From Microcaldota archaeon (lineage in GTDB: Archaea; Micrarchaeota; Micrarchaeia; Micrarchaeales; CABMGC01), in contig DAHWIK010000008.1 in assembly GCA_027345185.1 (NCBI GenBank), forward strand, positions 1 through 34,639: a stretch of 34,639 nt of DNA, in the 5' to 3' direction. Made by a program: the position numbers and the translations under genes. This document shows, in pieces, positions 7,864 to 16,132 of the stretch; position 1 is the first letter of the stretch; each line of letters opens with the position of its first letter. The notes beneath the pieces are model-generated. The model was not told the DNA's origin and ran no database searches. It was given only the letters and a program-made list of their open reading frames with translations.

Positions 7864-8274
7864 ATGACAGCGATAATAATAAACAGGAATAAGATCCTCC
7901 TGCTGAAGAGAAGGAATGTTCCTATAATAACTAATCCAGGAATCTGGTCCTTCCTGTCAGGCGCAAGGGACGTAAATGAAAGGTACATAGAGACTGCTTA
8001 CAGGGAGATAAGGGAGGAATCCGGAATAGATAGGCGCTCATTGAACCTGCTTTTCAAGGAAAGGATGTTGATTGCAGATAGGAAAAGGGGGATAATGTGG
8101 CTTAATTGGGTATTCATATTCAGGTCTAATACAGGAATAGTAAGGCTGGACTATGAGAACAGCAGATACAGGTGGGCGACAATTGGCCAGATAGAAAAGG
8201 AGATAAACTATACGAACATATTTATTAACAACAAGGAACTTGTAAAAAGGATACGGGGTTATGTTTACGGATAA
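7864..8274 (+). CDS. Nudix hydrolase
   Basis: A 136-residue protein with a perfect Nudix box, G-x5-E-x7-REUxEExGU: from G in GARDVNE to REIREESGI (roughly residues 37-59). Nudix enzymes hydrolyse nucleoside diphosphates linked to another group, using Mg bound by the box glutamates. The N-terminal MTAIIINRNKILLLKR is the family's first strand. The specific substrate cannot be predicted; 8-oxo-dGTP-type sanitation or NDP-sugar hydrolysis are both possible. It overlaps the start of the M24 peptidase gene by 14 bases, so the two are co-translated. Confidence 0.92.
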   Translation: MTAIIINRNKILLLKRRNVPIITNPGIWSFLSGARDVNERYIETAYREIREESGIDRRSLNLLFKERMLIADRKRGIMWLNWVFIFRSNTGIVRLDYENSRYRWATIGQIEKEINYTNIFINNKELVKRIRGYVYG

Positions 8275-9364
8275 AAAGACGCTTAGCAATAGGATAAAGA
8301 ATGTGTTCAGGGCTGCTAAAGGCATCAGGAGCATACTAATAGTCAATACCGGCTCTGAAGACCCAAATTTCATCTACATGACGGACCTGATAGGCGGGCT
8401 GTTTGAAGGGAGCCTGCTCCTAGTAACGAATTCTGGGGTGACCCTGTTTACATCGCCGCTGGAATATGAACTTGCAAGGGAGCAGCTCAATAACGGGATA
8501 AGGATAGTAAATCTGAACAAGAAGGATAAACTTGAGATCCTAGTGAATGCGGTGAAGGGAAAGAAGGTCGGCATAAATGGCAACTTCATTCCGTACGAAA
8601 TGTACAGGCGCCTGAAGAAGAGGCTTAAAGTCAAGGAATTTGTGGACGTGTCGGAAGCATTTGAGAAGGCGAGGCAAGTCAAAGACAGCAATGAGATAAA
8701 AAGGATAAAGGACGCAAACATTATAACAAAGAGGGCAATAGCTGAAGTCCAGAGAGGACTGAAGGCAGGCATGACAGAAAAGCAGGCTGCATCCAGATTT
8801 GATTCCTTGATATTGAAGCTTGGCGCAGATGGTACATCGTTCCCTTCAATAGTATGCTTTGGACGTAATGCTGCGCTTCCGCACCACAGTCCTGACAAAA
8901 CTAAATTGAGATACGGGGATTTTGTGCTGATTGATGTTGGCGTAAAAATGGACAACTACTGCTCAGATGTCACGAGAACCATAATATTCGGGAAGGGAAG
9001 AGGCAGGATAAAGGACTACGGCAGGAAAGCAGAGATATTAAAGATTGTAAAGGATGCCCAGAGCTTGGCAATAAGATCTATAAAGGAAGGGCAGATAGGC
9101 GAAAACCCGCACCTGATAGCAGAGAAGCATATCAATTCAGCATGCAATGGCAGATACAAGGGAACATTCATACATTCGCTGGGCCATTCGATAGGGATAG
9201 AGGTTCATGATGGCTCTGGAAGATTCCTTACGCCAGGATCAAAGCTTGTGCTCAGGGCAGGAATGGTAACTTCAGTTGAACCTGGAATATATGTTCCGGG
9301 TTTTGGAGGTGCAAGGTTTGAGGACGACATAGTCGTGACAAAGAAGGGAGCAATCGTACTTTAA
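8261..9364 (+). CDS. pepQ: M24 metallopeptidase, Xaa-Pro dipeptidase-like
   Basis: A 367-residue protein with a creatinase-like N-terminal domain (about 1-135) and a pita-bread catalytic domain. All five metal ligands of the M24 family are present: D225 (LIDVG), D236 (CSDVTRT), H309 (SLGHSIG), E340 (VEPGIY) and E354 (RFEDD). The enzyme would cleave the bond before proline in peptides, helping recycle amino acids. The two-domain layout favours prolidase/aminopeptidase P over methionine aminopeptidase. It overlaps the Nudix gene, and the tRNA-Pro gene begins two bases after its stop codon. Confidence 0.9.
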   Translation: MFTDKKTLSNRIKNVFRAAKGIRSILIVNTGSEDPNFIYMTDLIGGLFEGSLLLVTNSGVTLFTSPLEYELAREQLNNGIRIVNLNKKDKLEILVNAVKGKKVGINGNFIPYEMYRRLKKRLKVKEFVDVSEAFEKARQVKDSNEIKRIKDANIITKRAIAEVQRGLKAGMTEKQAASRFDSLILKLGADGTSFPSIVCFGRNAALPHHSPDKTKLRYGDFVLIDVGVKMDNYCSDVTRTIIFGKGRGRIKDYGRKAEILKIVKDAQSLAIRSIKEGQIGENPHLIAEKHINSACNGRYKGTFIHSLGHSIGIEVHDGSGRFLTPGSKLVLRAGMVTSVEPGIYVPGFGGARFEDDIVVTKKGAIVL

Positions 9365-9365
9365 T

Positions 9366-9438
9366 GGGGAGTTAAGCTAGCTTGGTAGGCTACCACCTTC
9401 GGGAGGTGGAAACTCGAGTTCAAATCTCGGACTCCCCG
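9366..9438 (+). tRNA. tRNA-Pro (anticodon CGG)
   Basis: A full cloverleaf can be folded. Acceptor arm GGGGAGT (9366-9372) pairs with ACTCCCC (9431-9437). The anticodon stem CCACC/GGTGG encloses the loop TTCGGGA, giving anticodon CGG, which reads CCG proline codons. The T arm is TCGAG-TTCAAAT-CTCGG. The discriminator base is G (9438) and CCA is not encoded. There is no intron. It directly follows the pepQ stop and may be processed from the same transcript. Confidence 0.93.
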
Positions 9439-9562
9439 ACCTTCTTCCGGGGTTATATATAGAAGCCACAAATGTTTATCTGTCTGGCAGAGACCCTGCA
9501 CCAAATCGGTTGCACGTTAAGGTATTTAATTTGACAAGTTCCTATACCTGACTGGTAATAAA

Positions 9563-9625
9563 ATGAAAAAGCCCTCACACAAAAAGATAGATGAAGTGGC
9601 AGGGATTGTTGGTGTGTCAGGTTGA
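9563..9625 (+). CDS. Possible 20-residue leader peptide before the antiporter
   Basis: A short ORF (MKKPSHKKIDEV..., 20 residues) begins about 35 bases after a TATA-like GTATTTAAT and ends in TTGA, so its stop overlaps the candidate TTG start of the antiporter gene. The stop/start overlap is what suggests coupling. No other evidence supports expression; it may be chance. Confidence 0.25.
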   Translation: MKKPSHKKIDEVAGIVGVSG

Positions 9626-10875
9626 TTCTGGAATCTGTAGTGCCGATGTTAAATGTCGACATATTTTTGGCGGTCATAGCAATAATAATCATTATCGGTT
9701 ACATAAGCAAATTCATATTTAAGCTGACCAAGATACCCGAAGTTGTAATCCTGATGCTAATAGGCATATCCTTGGGGCATTTAGGCAATTTGCTTCCACA
9801 AACGTATATTGCTACGCTGAATTACGTTGCACCTCTATTTGGAACTATTGCCCTGATTACAATAATGTTCAACAGCAGCAAAAACATAAGATTCGGAGAC
9901 AGGGCATCTCCGGTAGGGATTGGACTCCTATTGGCAGTTGCAGATGTGCTGGTAGTCACAATAGTGATGGCTGTTTTCATGAAAGCAGTGTTCGATTGGC
10001 CGTTAATATATGGTGCTATACTTGGTGCCATACTTGGTGAAACGACAGCGATAGTAGTCCTGCCCCTGATCAACAATTTAGAAATAAACAAGGACGTCTA
10101 TAATATGGTCCTGACGGAGGCGACAGTTAATTCCGCCATCTCGATATTGATATTTTACCTTATGATTTCGTTCTTAAATGGCTCGGCATTTACGCTTTCT
10201 TCATATTCTTTCTATATTGTCTCCTCACTGAGCATCCCTATCGTTATCGGTGCGGCAATAGGCTTGATATGGTTATACATCACTAATACAGTAAAATGGG
10301 CAAACGGATATCTGCCGACTATAGCAATAGCATTACTACTTTACAGCGCTGTGTCTTCCCTGAATGGATCGGCAATAATATCAGTACTGGTATTTGCCAT
10401 TATACTTGGAAATTCTGGAGTGATAAATGAATATATATACAAACGCGAACCTCAAAGCAAAGAAGAAGATAATGGGTTAGAAGAGAACCTCGAGTTCTTA
10501 ATAAGGACATTTTTCTTTGTATTCATTGGAATTATAGCCGTTATTACAGTAACATACCTGGCATATGCTCTGTTAATAACCGCAGTACTCATCATATTAA
10601 GGTATATTGAAGTCATTCCTATAATAAGGAATGATAAAAAGGTGCGAGGCTTCGTGTCATCGCTTGTGCCGAGGGGACTAACTGTGGCAGTACTTTCAAC
10701 AATACTGTATTCATCAGTTGGCGGGACTTACCCCACCCAGATATTCGAGATCTCGTTCATGGTGATAATATTCACAAACATAATAGCAAGTGCACTGATA
10801 AGCAACTCGGTTAGAAAAATGGAAAAGTCGCAAGAAGAGCCCGTAAAGAGTGCCGAGAATGCCAGATATGCCTAG
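9622..10875 (+). CDS. Cation/proton antiporter (Na+/H+ exchanger family)
   Basis: Up to 417 residues with about 12 hydrophobic segments. The segment KIPEVVILMLIGISLGHL is the conserved first domain of CPA-type exchangers. LGAILGETTAIVVLPL and LTEATVNSAISI supply the buried acidic and asparagine residues (T-E-A-T-V-N) that fit the ion-binding site of the CPA1/CPA2 group. The C terminus is a short charged tail. It would exchange Na+ or K+ for H+ across the cell membrane for pH or salt balance. The start may be the TTG at 9622 or the ATG at 9646; the ATG leaves the first helix intact. Confidence 0.88.
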   Translation: MILESVVPMLNVDIFLAVIAIIIIIGYISKFIFKLTKIPEVVILMLIGISLGHLGNLLPQTYIATLNYVAPLFGTIALITIMFNSSKNIRFGDRASPVGIGLLLAVADVLVVTIVMAVFMKAVFDWPLIYGAILGAILGETTAIVVLPLINNLEINKDVYNMVLTEATVNSAISILIFYLMISFLNGSAFTLSSYSFYIVSSLSIPIVIGAAIGLIWLYITNTVKWANGYLPTIAIALLLYSAVSSLNGSAIISVLVFAIILGNSGVINEYIYKREPQSKEEDNGLEENLEFLIRTFFFVFIGIIAVITVTYLAYALLITAVLIILRYIEVIPIIRNDKKVRGFVSSLVPRGLTVAVLSTILYSSVGGTYPTQIFEISFMVIIFTNIIASALISNSVRKMEKSQEEPVKSAENARYA

Positions 10876-10913
10876 CTGCGGAACCTGAAGGGCATATGTA
10901 CTACCCCGCGTGC

Positions 10914-12092
10914 TCAGGATAGCCTGTCCCTGTAATCCTCGTATCCGAACCTTCTTACTATCGTTGTCCTGCCTGTCTTTTTGCTGTAAAGGGCTATGGA
11001 AGGGTGTTTGATGCCATTGAATGTGGTTGTCTTGACCATTGAGTAGTGGGCCATGTCAAGAAAGACCAGTCTGTCTGATGGCTTTAGCCTCCTTGAAAAT
11101 GAGTAGTCGCCTATCACATCGCCTGCCAGGCATGTGAGTCCGCCAAGCCTGTATGTGTATCTATGCTCTCCGGGCTTTCCTGCGCCGATTATGTTAGGTC
11201 TGTATGGCTGTGCAAGGACATCGGGCATGTGCGCCTCTGCTGATGTGTCCAGTATGGCTATGTCCATGCCATTGTGCACTATGTCCAGCACTGTTGACAC
11301 AAGCACACCTGCGTTCAGTGCCACAGCCTCTCCTGGCTCCAGATGAACCTGCACCCCATGCCTCTTCTTGAAATTGTTTATTGTCCTGACCAGCAGTTCA
11401 ACGTCGTAATCCCTCCTGGTTATGTGGTGCCCGCCGCCAAAATTAACCCATTTCATCTGCGGTATCTGCTTGGCGTAAAGCTTTTCGAAGGACTTGAGCA
11501 CTCTTACCAGCACGTCTGCATTTTGCTCGCACAGGGCATGGAAGTGAAGCCCGTCAAGCCCCGTAAGGTCAAGGCCTTCCAGATCCTTTGGGTGCACACC
11601 AAGCCTTGATCCTGAGAGCGTGGTGTTGTAAAGGTCTGTCTCTACCTCAGACCTTCCGGGGTTTACCCTTAGGCCGACCTCTATCCTCTTTCCGCTTCTG
11701 GCTATAATGCCCCTGTATTTTTTCCACTGTGCCACTGAATTGAATATTATCACGTCGGAATATTTTATCGCTTTCATCATGTCTTCGTCTGAGTACGCAA
11801 CAGCGAAAGTATGGACCTCCTTTCCGAACTTTTCGTATCCCAGTTGCGCCTCTATAGGCCCGCTTGCCGATATTCCATCAAGGTATCTGCTAGCCATCTG
11901 GAAAGTGCTGTGCATTGCGAACGCCTTGAGTGCGAGCAGCACCTTGGCGCCGGTGCGCTTCCTCACATCAGCCAATATCTCTAGATTTCTTTGGAGAATG
12001 TCTTCGCTTACAATGAAGCACGGGCTTTCGACTTCTCCAGTAACCTTTTCTGGAAAGTTCTTAAGTTCACCGAGGTAAAAATCCTTTGCCAT
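10914..12092 (-). CDS. nspC: Carboxynorspermidine/carboxyspermidine decarboxylase
   Basis: A 392-residue fold-type III PLP enzyme. K56 in LLALKAFA is the expected PLP lysine. FGGGHHITRRDYD, instead of the glycine loop of diaminopimelate decarboxylase, and LDTSAEAHMPDVL near the C-terminal active site are signatures of NspC. It removes CO2 from carboxynorspermidine or carboxyspermidine to give norspermidine or spermidine. It lies eight bases after the dehydrogenase that makes its substrate, so the two form one operon. Diaminopimelate decarboxylase was considered and is less likely. Confidence 0.9.
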   Translation of the reverse strand: MAKDFYLGELKNFPEKVTGEVESPCFIVSEDILQRNLEILADVRKRTGAKVLLALKAFAMHSTFQMASRYLDGISASGPIEAQLGYEKFGKEVHTFAVAYSDEDMMKAIKYSDVIIFNSVAQWKKYRGIIARSGKRIEVGLRVNPGRSEVETDLYNTTLSGSRLGVHPKDLEGLDLTGLDGLHFHALCEQNADVLVRVLKSFEKLYAKQIPQMKWVNFGGGHHITRRDYDVELLVRTINNFKKRHGVQVHLEPGEAVALNAGVLVSTVLDIVHNGMDIAILDTSAEAHMPDVLAQPYRPNIIGAGKPGEHRYTYRLGGLTCLAGDVIGDYSFSRRLKPSDRLVFLDMAHYSMVKTTTFNGIKHPSIALYSKKTGRTTIVRRFGYEDYRDRLS

Positions 12093-12100
12093 GCTACTGC

Positions 12101-13324
12101 CTACTGCGGAAGCTTTCCCTTAAACTCGACTTGGTTCCAGGGCAGTCCGTACTTGTTCAGTGCCTCCATGAACGGATCCGGATCGAGCTGCTCTGTATTG
12201 AATACTCCTTTGCCTTTCCAGATCCCCTTTACCATGAGCATTGCTCCTATCATTGCCGGAACGCCTGTGGTGTATGATATTGCCTGAGCACCAACCTCCT
12301 TGAAAGACTCTGCGTGGTCGCATACGTTGTATATGTAGACCGATCTCTTCTTGCCGTCCTTTATGCCGGTAATCACATTGCCTATCACGGTCTTGCCAGT
12401 ATAGTTTGTGCCTAGCTTTGCTGGGTCTGGAAGCAGGCTTTTCAGGAATCTTATGGGAATTATCTTCTTGCCCTCATAGTCGACATCATCTATCCTTGTC
12501 ATACCGACATTCTGCAGGACCCTGAGATGGGTAAGGTAGTTCTCGGAGAAGGTCATCCAGAACCTTATCCTCTTCAATCCCTTTATGTTCTTTGCCAGAG
12601 ATTCCAGTTCCTCATGGTACAGGAGATAACTTTCCTTTTCACCGACAATTGGATAGTTGAAGCTGAAGTGTACGCTCTTCGGATCAAGGATAGGCGGCGT
12701 TTCGATCCACTTGCCATTCTCCCAGTGCCTTACCGTCTGGGTCACTTCCCTTATGTTTATCTCAGGGTTGAAGTTTGTGGCGAATGGATGGCCATGGCTT
12801 CCAGCATTACAGTCCAATATGTCTATGTAGCTTATTTCATCGAAGAGATGCTTCTGTGCGTATGAAGAGAAGATGTTTGATACTCCGGGATCGAAGCCGC
12901 AGCCCAGCACCGCCATGAGCCCCTTCTTCCTGAACTTTTCCTGATAGGCCCACTGCCAGCTGTATTCGAAGTGCGCAACGTCTGGAGGCTCATAATTGGC
13001 GGTGTCAAGGTAGTTTACGCCTGCCTCAAGGCACGCGTCCATTATGCTGAGGTCCTGATATGGAAGCGCAATGTTGACCACAAGGTCAGGCTTGAATTTC
13101 TTTATCAGTGCGACAAGCTCTGAGACATTATCTGCATTTACTTCTGCAATTTTTATGTCCCTGCCTGTCCTTTCCTTTGTATCCTTTTTTATCTGATCGC
13201 ACTTTGACAATGTCCGGCTTGCAAGAATTATCTCATTGAAAGTTTCCGAGTTCTGAGCGCACTTCTGGACCACCACCCGCCCTACCCCTCCGGCACCTAT
13301 GATCAGTAATCTCCCCATCGACAT
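12101..13324 (-). CDS. Carboxynorspermidine dehydrogenase (saccharopine dehydrogenase family)
   Basis: A 407-residue NAD(P)H-dependent enzyme. The Rossmann motif GAGGVGRVVVQ is at residues 10-20, and the body (NIALPYQDLSIMDACLEAGVNYLDTANY; LGCGFDPGVSN) matches the LYS1/LYS9-like branch known as CANSDH. It condenses L-aspartate semialdehyde with 1,3-diaminopropane or putrescine and reduces the product. The paired nspC gene separates it from lysine-pathway saccharopine dehydrogenases. The divergent genes at 13535 and 14853 make its aspartate semialdehyde. A TATA box for this operon lies near 13367-13378. The start is ATG 13324, with a second ATG at 13318. Confidence 0.9.
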   Translation of the reverse strand: MSMGRLLIIGAGGVGRVVVQKCAQNSETFNEIILASRTLSKCDQIKKDTKERTGRDIKIAEVNADNVSELVALIKKFKPDLVVNIALPYQDLSIMDACLEAGVNYLDTANYEPPDVAHFEYSWQWAYQEKFRKKGLMAVLGCGFDPGVSNIFSSYAQKHLFDEISYIDILDCNAGSHGHPFATNFNPEINIREVTQTVRHWENGKWIETPPILDPKSVHFSFNYPIVGEKESYLLYHEELESLAKNIKGLKRIRFWMTFSENYLTHLRVLQNVGMTRIDDVDYEGKKIIPIRFLKSLLPDPAKLGTNYTGKTVIGNVITGIKDGKKRSVYIYNVCDHAESFKEVGAQAISYTTGVPAMIGAMLMVKGIWKGKGVFNTEQLDPDPFMEALNKYGLPWNQVEFKGKLPQ

Positions 13325-13433
13325 CGCTCTGAATTAAATGTAATACCTATTTGCATTAAGCATCTTATTAAATATTTTGTATTTTTCAATCTAATTTGAT
13401 AAAAAAATTTTAAATTATGCAGGTTGGGAAATT

Positions 13434-13466
13434 ATCTCCATAAGATATGAGGTTAGCATTGGAGAT
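13434..13466. promoter_or_regulatory. Inverted repeat upstream of the aspartokinase gene
   Basis: ATCTCCA (13434-13440) and TGGAGAT (13460-13466) form a perfect 7-bp inverted repeat with a 19-base spacer, in the 210-base gap between the two divergent operons. It could be an operator shared by both; seven bases may also occur by chance. Confidence 0.3.
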
Positions 13467-13534
13467 TTATCTGGACATCGGAATTTGGGGGAAGTCTTTT
13501 TATTCTTGATGCATGCAAATAAAATGAAGATCCA

Positions 13535-14851
13535 ATGTTAGTAATGAAGTTTGGGGGCACTTCTGTAGGGAGCGCTGGAAGAATACTGGATGTTGTTGGG
13601 ATAGTAAAATCGCAACTGTGCAATGAGCCGATAGTTGTCGTCTCCGCTTTGGGCGGAGTGACAGACAGCCTTATAAATATCGGCAATGAATCTGCTTCAG
13701 GAAAGGATGTAAGCCTAATGCTAGAGCAGGTAATAGACAGGCATTATGAGATGGTAAACAGGCTCAATCTGGATAAGAAAATAATTGCCAAGGAAGTTGA
13801 ACAGCTAAGCAGGTTGGTTGGCGAGATATTTCTGCTCGGCGAGGCCACTCCGAGGAATATTGACAAGCTCATGTCATTCGGTGAGAGAATGTCGGCAAGG
13901 ATAGTTGCGGCATGCATGAGGAGCTTCGGGTTACATGCGCAAGCTTATGACGCCTACGACTTGGGAATGACAACGACCCCTAATTTTGGAGATGCCGACG
14001 TGCTGCCAGAAACCTACCAGAACATACGCGAAGGACTTGCGAACAAAAAAGAGATACCAGTCATAACAGGATTCATAGGAAAGAGCAGGAATGGAGATAT
14101 TACAACACTTGGAAGAGGAGGCAGCGATTACACGGCATCTATTATAGGCGCAGCAGTGGGAGCCAGGGAGATACAGATATGGACAGACGTTAACGGAATA
14201 ATGACTGCAGACCCTAAGATAGTGAAGACTGCGAGGAGCGTAGATGAGGTATCCTACAAGGAGGCGGCAGAGCTTGCAATGCTTGGGGCTAAGGTGCTAC
14301 ATCCGAAGACCATACTTCCAGCAGTGGAGAACAACATACCTGTAAGGATACTCAATACGTTCAATCCAAGGCACAGGGGTACGCTGGTGCTTAACAGCAT
14401 AAGCACTGGATCCAGGGTGACTTCTATAACCTACAAAAAACACATACTTGCAATAAGCATATCCAAGTCCGGCAAACTGGACGAGAAAGGCTTCTTGAAG
14501 AAGGTTCTTGAGACGTTCGACAGGCGCGGGGTGCCTGTGGACCTGATATCAAACTCAAAGATAGGAGTATCAGTTACCATAGATGAAAAATACGGCACCG
14601 TGGAGCTCATGGATGACCTTAAGAAGGTAGGAAAGGTTGAAGTGAAGAGCAACAGGGCAAGGGTCTCCTTGGTAGGCAACGACCTTCTATACATGCCGGA
14701 CATACTTGAGACTATGTATTCTTCATTGAAGAGAATTCGGATAGAGATGGTATCATCAAGCATATCAGAGAAAAACACTAGCATAGTCATAGAGGAGAAG
14801 TACGCTGACAGTGCAGTCAAGAGGCTGCATACTACCTTTTTCAGTAGATAA
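13535..14851 (+). CDS. lysC: Aspartokinase with C-terminal ACT domains
   Basis: A 438-residue enzyme that phosphorylates aspartate. The kinase domain (1 to about 275) shows KFGGTSVG at 5-12, GFIGKSRNGDITTLGRGGSDYTA (nucleotide-binding glycine loop) and WTDVNGIMTADP. Two ACT domains follow from about 300, with a VDLISNSKIGVSVTID segment typical of the effector site; in relatives they bind lysine or threonine. It is one base apart from the aspartate-semialdehyde dehydrogenase gene. In this context its product probably feeds the polyamine genes across the divergent promoter, perhaps along with amino-acid synthesis elsewhere. Arginine is encoded mainly by AGG/AGA. Confidence 0.95.
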   Translation: MLVMKFGGTSVGSAGRILDVVGIVKSQLCNEPIVVVSALGGVTDSLINIGNESASGKDVSLMLEQVIDRHYEMVNRLNLDKKIIAKEVEQLSRLVGEIFLLGEATPRNIDKLMSFGERMSARIVAACMRSFGLHAQAYDAYDLGMTTTPNFGDADVLPETYQNIREGLANKKEIPVITGFIGKSRNGDITTLGRGGSDYTASIIGAAVGAREIQIWTDVNGIMTADPKIVKTARSVDEVSYKEAAELAMLGAKVLHPKTILPAVENNIPVRILNTFNPRHRGTLVLNSISTGSRVTSITYKKHILAISISKSGKLDEKGFLKKVLETFDRRGVPVDLISNSKIGVSVTIDEKYGTVELMDDLKKVGKVEVKSNRARVSLVGNDLLYMPDILETMYSSLKRIRIEMVSSSISEKNTSIVIEEKYADSAVKRLHTTFFSR

Positions 14852-14852
14852 A

Positions 14853-15905
14853 ATGGCAAGGATATCCGTAGGAATACTGGGCGCTACAGGAATGGTAGGC
14901 CAGACATTAGTCCAGCAGATAGATAAGCACCCGTGGTTCAAGGTTACGGAACTTGCGGCATCTGATAAATCCGCTGGGGAACGCTACGGTGAGGTGATGA
15001 AAAACAGGTGGAACATAAGCTCTGCAATGCCAGACTATGCAAGAGACCTTGTAGTGAAGGAGTGCAGGCCAAACCTTGACTGCGACCTTGTGCTGTCTGC
15101 GCTAGATTCAAGCGTAGCAAAGGAGGTAGAGGAGGATTTTGCCAAGAGTGGATATGCAGTGTCAAGCAACGCCAAGAACCATAGGATGGATCCTGATGTG
15201 CCTTTGCTCATCCCTGAAATAAATGCGGGTCATGTAGAACTCATCAAAAAACAGCAGAAGCAGCGCGGATGGAAAGGTTTCATAGTCACAGACCCGAACT
15301 GCTCGACAATACACATGTGCCTTGCGCTGAAGCCGCTGCTGGACAGTTTCGGAATAGAGAAGGTAATGGTCACGACAATGCAGGCGCTGAGCGGAGCAGG
15401 ATACCCAGGCGTATCATCTATGGACATAGTGGACAACGTGATACCATTCATATACGATGAGGAGGAGAAGGTAGAGACTGAGCCGCTCAAGATATTCGGC
15501 AGTTTTTCCAAAGATGGGATCAATCCGGCAGGTATGAAGGTAAGCGCACAGTGCAACAGGGTTGCGGTTAGGCATGGCCACACAGAATGCGTCAGCGTTA
15601 AATTATCTAAGAAGGTTTCCGAAAAGGAGATAATCAAATCATTTGAGGAGTTCGCTCCGAACATGTCGCTAGGGCTGCCTTCATCGCCAAAGCATCCAGT
15701 AGTCTATCTTGAAAATGACAACAGACCGCAGCCCAAATTGGACGTTAACCTGGAGAACGGGATGGCATCGGTGGTAGGAAGGCTGAGGGCCTGCAGCATA
15801 CTTGACTACAAGTTCGTTGTGCTGGGCCATAACCTGATAAGAGGGGCTGCCGGAGCCGCAATACTCAACGCTGAATTGCTAAAGGTAAAGGGTTACTTGG
15901 ACTAG
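14853..15905 (+). CDS. asd: Aspartate-semialdehyde dehydrogenase
   Basis: A 350-residue NADPH-dependent enzyme that reduces aspartyl phosphate to aspartate semialdehyde. The Rossmann loop GATGMVGQ is near the N terminus, the catalytic cysteine is C150 in TDPNCST, and RHGHTE carries the active-site histidine. The length matches the archaeal/fungal class. The ATG at 14853 follows the aspartokinase stop by one base; a longer frame from 14811 is rejected because it would overlap that gene. The stop codon is six bases from a repeat that borders the island downstream. Confidence 0.95.
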   Translation: MARISVGILGATGMVGQTLVQQIDKHPWFKVTELAASDKSAGERYGEVMKNRWNISSAMPDYARDLVVKECRPNLDCDLVLSALDSSVAKEVEEDFAKSGYAVSSNAKNHRMDPDVPLLIPEINAGHVELIKKQQKQRGWKGFIVTDPNCSTIHMCLALKPLLDSFGIEKVMVTTMQALSGAGYPGVSSMDIVDNVIPFIYDEEEKVETEPLKIFGSFSKDGINPAGMKVSAQCNRVAVRHGHTECVSVKLSKKVSEKEIIKSFEEFAPNMSLGLPSSPKHPVVYLENDNRPQPKLDVNLENGMASVVGRLRACSILDYKFVVLGHNLIRGAAGAAILNAELLKVKGYLD

Positions 15906-15910
15906 CCCAT

Positions 15911-15925
15911 AAAGCCGTTGCAAAC
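15911..15925 (+). repeat. Left 15-bp direct repeat bordering the island
   Basis: AAAGCCGTTGCAAAC occurs here and again at 22434-22448 in the same orientation. The inner seven bases TTGCAAA (15918-15924) lie immediately outside the terminal inverted repeat on both sides, as a target duplication would. Locally, AAAGCCG-TTGCAAA-CGGCTTT is also a 7-bp stem hairpin just after the asd stop. Confidence 0.7.
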
Positions 15926-15943
15926 GGCTTTGCTAATAAAGTC
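15925..15943 (+). repeat. Left terminal inverted repeat
   Basis: CGGCTTTGCTAATAAAGTC matches the reverse complement of 22422-22440 at 18 of 19 positions. Its first 16 bases without the leading C are also followed by the same motif family as the inner array: GGCTTTGCTAATAAA is found exactly, inverted, at 22067-22081. Confidence 0.75.
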
Positions 15944-15983
15944 CATCCTGCTCCCAAAGTGACATTTATGCTCCAAAAGTCCC
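15931..15983 (+). repeat. Left subterminal motif array
   Basis: Three same-direction copies of a degenerate motif: TGCTAATAAAGTCC (15931), TGCTCCCAAAGTGAC (15949) and TGCTCCAAAAGTCCC (15969). The last two are spaced exactly 20 bases, as in the right-hand arrays. This is the pattern expected of transposase binding sites. Confidence 0.6.
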
Positions 15984-16033
15984 TTTCTTGGGTTTCTTCT
16001 CGCCAGTTTTGCAGAATGAGTTTGCCTTGTGGC

Positions 16034-16048
16034 AGAATATATTTTAAT
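16034..16048 (+). promoter_or_regulatory. Promoter element reading into the island, left
   Basis: AGAATATATTTTAAT includes a TATA box for the gene at 16133, with a leader of about 60 bases. The identical 15 bases occur inverted at 22330-22344, also pointing inward, at a similar distance from the border. Confidence 0.55.
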
Positions 16049-16132
16049 CCTATGCAAACAATGAGTATCAGAGAATTTAGGTGTTCATGAGATGGGTATC
16101 GTCGGTCTGACTTTAAGTGGGGCGAGTAAATA

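Noticed and set aside
8374-8955. Open frame of 193 codons on the minus strand inside the M24 peptidase
   Set aside because: Antisense shadow; the plus-strand frame has all five metal ligands of the family.
10914-12092. Reading this gene as diaminopimelate decarboxylase (lysA)
   Set aside because: FGGGHHITRRDYD and the adjacent carboxynorspermidine dehydrogenase gene fit NspC better; no other diaminopimelate genes are present.
15230-15664. Long minus-strand frame inside asd
   Set aside because: Antisense to the catalytic region of a clearly recognised enzyme; composition is that of a reverse-strand shadow.
15911-15931. Intrinsic terminator after asd
   Set aside because: AAAGCCG-TTGCAAA-CGGCTTT can form a hairpin but has no T-run after it, and archaeal terminators rely on T-tracts; the repeat at the other island border explains it better.
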